A stretch of DNA of 64,000 nucleotides, taken from positions 62,001 to 126,000 of the forward strand of contig JADZCR010000002.1 of NCBI GenBank assembly GCA_020851465.1, given 5' to 3'. This document shows, in pieces, positions 63,540-64,000 of the stretch (positions are counted from its first letter, which is position 1; every line of letters starts with the position of its first letter). The notes beneath the pieces are model-generated. The model saw only the letters and a program-made list of their open reading frames with translations, had not been told where the DNA came from and did not search any database. Origin of the DNA: Phycisphaeraceae bacterium. Lineage in GTDB: Bacteria; Planctomycetota; Phycisphaerae; Phycisphaerales; Phycisphaeraceae. Both the position numbers and the translations under genes were made by a program.

Positions 63540-64000
63540 GGCGTAATCCTTGCAAAACGGGAAACAAACGCGCCGCTGACATCGGCGGCATCGAGTCGGG
63601 CATTCTAGCGTGATCATGCCCCTGCTTTCCTCATGGGCGACCCGCTATGCGGCAACGACGGCAGCCCTTCCCATCATAATATTACAACCTCTTGATAATC
63701 CGCTAGTTACAGGCGGCAGCATTTTGGTTCTCTTAATAAATTCCAATCCATTACGAATTCTGCACCATGCACAAGTCTCTAAAGTCCGCAGTCAATCCGG
63801 CAACAGTCGCGTTCCTCGGCGGGGACGGGAAGGCTGTCGGCCTGTTAAAAAAATATCTAAATAATTACTTGACAATGGGCACGTGTTTATCATAAAATGA
63901 ACCGCCGCAGCACGCCGACCGCCGTCTTGCGATCGGCCTTCCTCTCGTAAACGCTTCGGGTTGACGATGATTCATTGACGTACCCGAACTACCCGACTTA
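63540..64000. other. Intergenic region to the window end
   Basis: This holds the leuC promoter (minus strand) and a good plus-strand promoter at 63869-63898 that serves something beyond the window. No coding frame is credible. An imperfect stem (GCCGACCGC with GCGATCGGC, one mismatch) lies at about 63917-63938, downstream of that promoter. Confidence 0.4.
63869..63898 (+). promoter_or_regulatory. Strong sigma-70-type promoter pointing out of the window
   Basis: TTGACA is an exact -35 consensus (63869-63874) and TAAAAT matches -10 at five of six (63893-63898), with an 18-base spacer in an AT-rich region. No start codon with a long frame follows within about 100 bases, so a leader or RNA gene may follow. 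Confidence 0.65.

Noticed and set aside
63540..63620. T-box or leucine leader peptide upstream of leuC
   Set aside because: No T-box motif, Leu-rich short frame or alternative hairpins were visible in the leader.

Overview
The window looks like a chromosomal segment of a planctomycete, most likely of the Phycisphaerae type. That is an inference from gene content. The signs are four PEP-CTERM surface proteins, four orphan prepilin-type proteins with the H-X9-DG-like tail motif, LamG/propeller proteins, a rhamnogalacturonan-lyase-like protein, a sialidase-like protein, a bactofilin, and housekeeping genes in many small operons on both strands. I see no phage, insertion sequence or CRISPR array.

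Layout. 1-9.1 kb: a truncated PEP-CTERM gene, a bactofilin, a GH10-like/ComEA-like pair, a kinase-enolase-DUF456 set, LemA and a zinc metalloprotease. 9.2-15.7 kb: a five-gene oligopeptide-type ABC transporter on the minus strand. 15.8-20 kb: a Kef-type antiporter, a TerB-like protein, a double zinc-finger protein and a LacI regulator. 20-29.6 kb: a LamG/propeller protein, an M24 peptidase, uvrB, a pseudopilin, a ferredoxin-NADP reductase and a PL26/YetA-like protein. 29.9-33.5 kb: the dTDP-L-rhamnose operon (rfbA, rfbC, rfbD, rfbB), then a tRNA-Pro with its own promoter and terminator. 33.7-40.1 kb: pseudopilins, a hemerythrin, a second LamG/propeller protein and an ArgA-like acetyltransferase. 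40.2-50.4 kb: a DUF89 phosphatase, hisH, an OmpA lipoprotein, prepilin peptidase, xseB/xseA, gap, a sialidase-like protein and carA. 50.5-57.1 kb: a PEP-CTERM gene overlapping a sigma-54 activator, then a four-gene carbamoyltransferase/SxtJ/DUF5989/SGNH operon. 57.1-63.5 kb: a small membrane protein, an M15 peptidase, RidA, two more PEP-CTERM genes, an MGMT-like protein, YhbY, a YkgJ-like protein and an aconitase-family LeuC.

How the parts fit. Much of the window serves the cell envelope: dTDP-rhamnose supply, a carbamoylation module, exosortase-dependent surface proteins (no exosortase is in the window), pseudopilins with their peptidase, and carbohydrate-recognising or degrading proteins. 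carA supplies carbamoyl phosphate, the donor for the carbamoyltransferase nearby, but carA also serves arginine and pyrimidine synthesis.

Best leads. (1) The 52955-57105 operon has the same gene set as the tailoring genes of saxitoxin clusters, without the rest of that pathway. (2) Two unrelated-looking proteins each carry a seven-repeat propeller inserted inside a LamG domain. (3) An enolase paralog with altered active-site residues sits next to a methylthioribose-kinase-like kinase. (4) A GH10-like protein lacks both catalytic glutamates. (5) Several genes have a -10-like box directly before the start codon and no Shine-Dalgarno, suggesting leaderless mRNAs.
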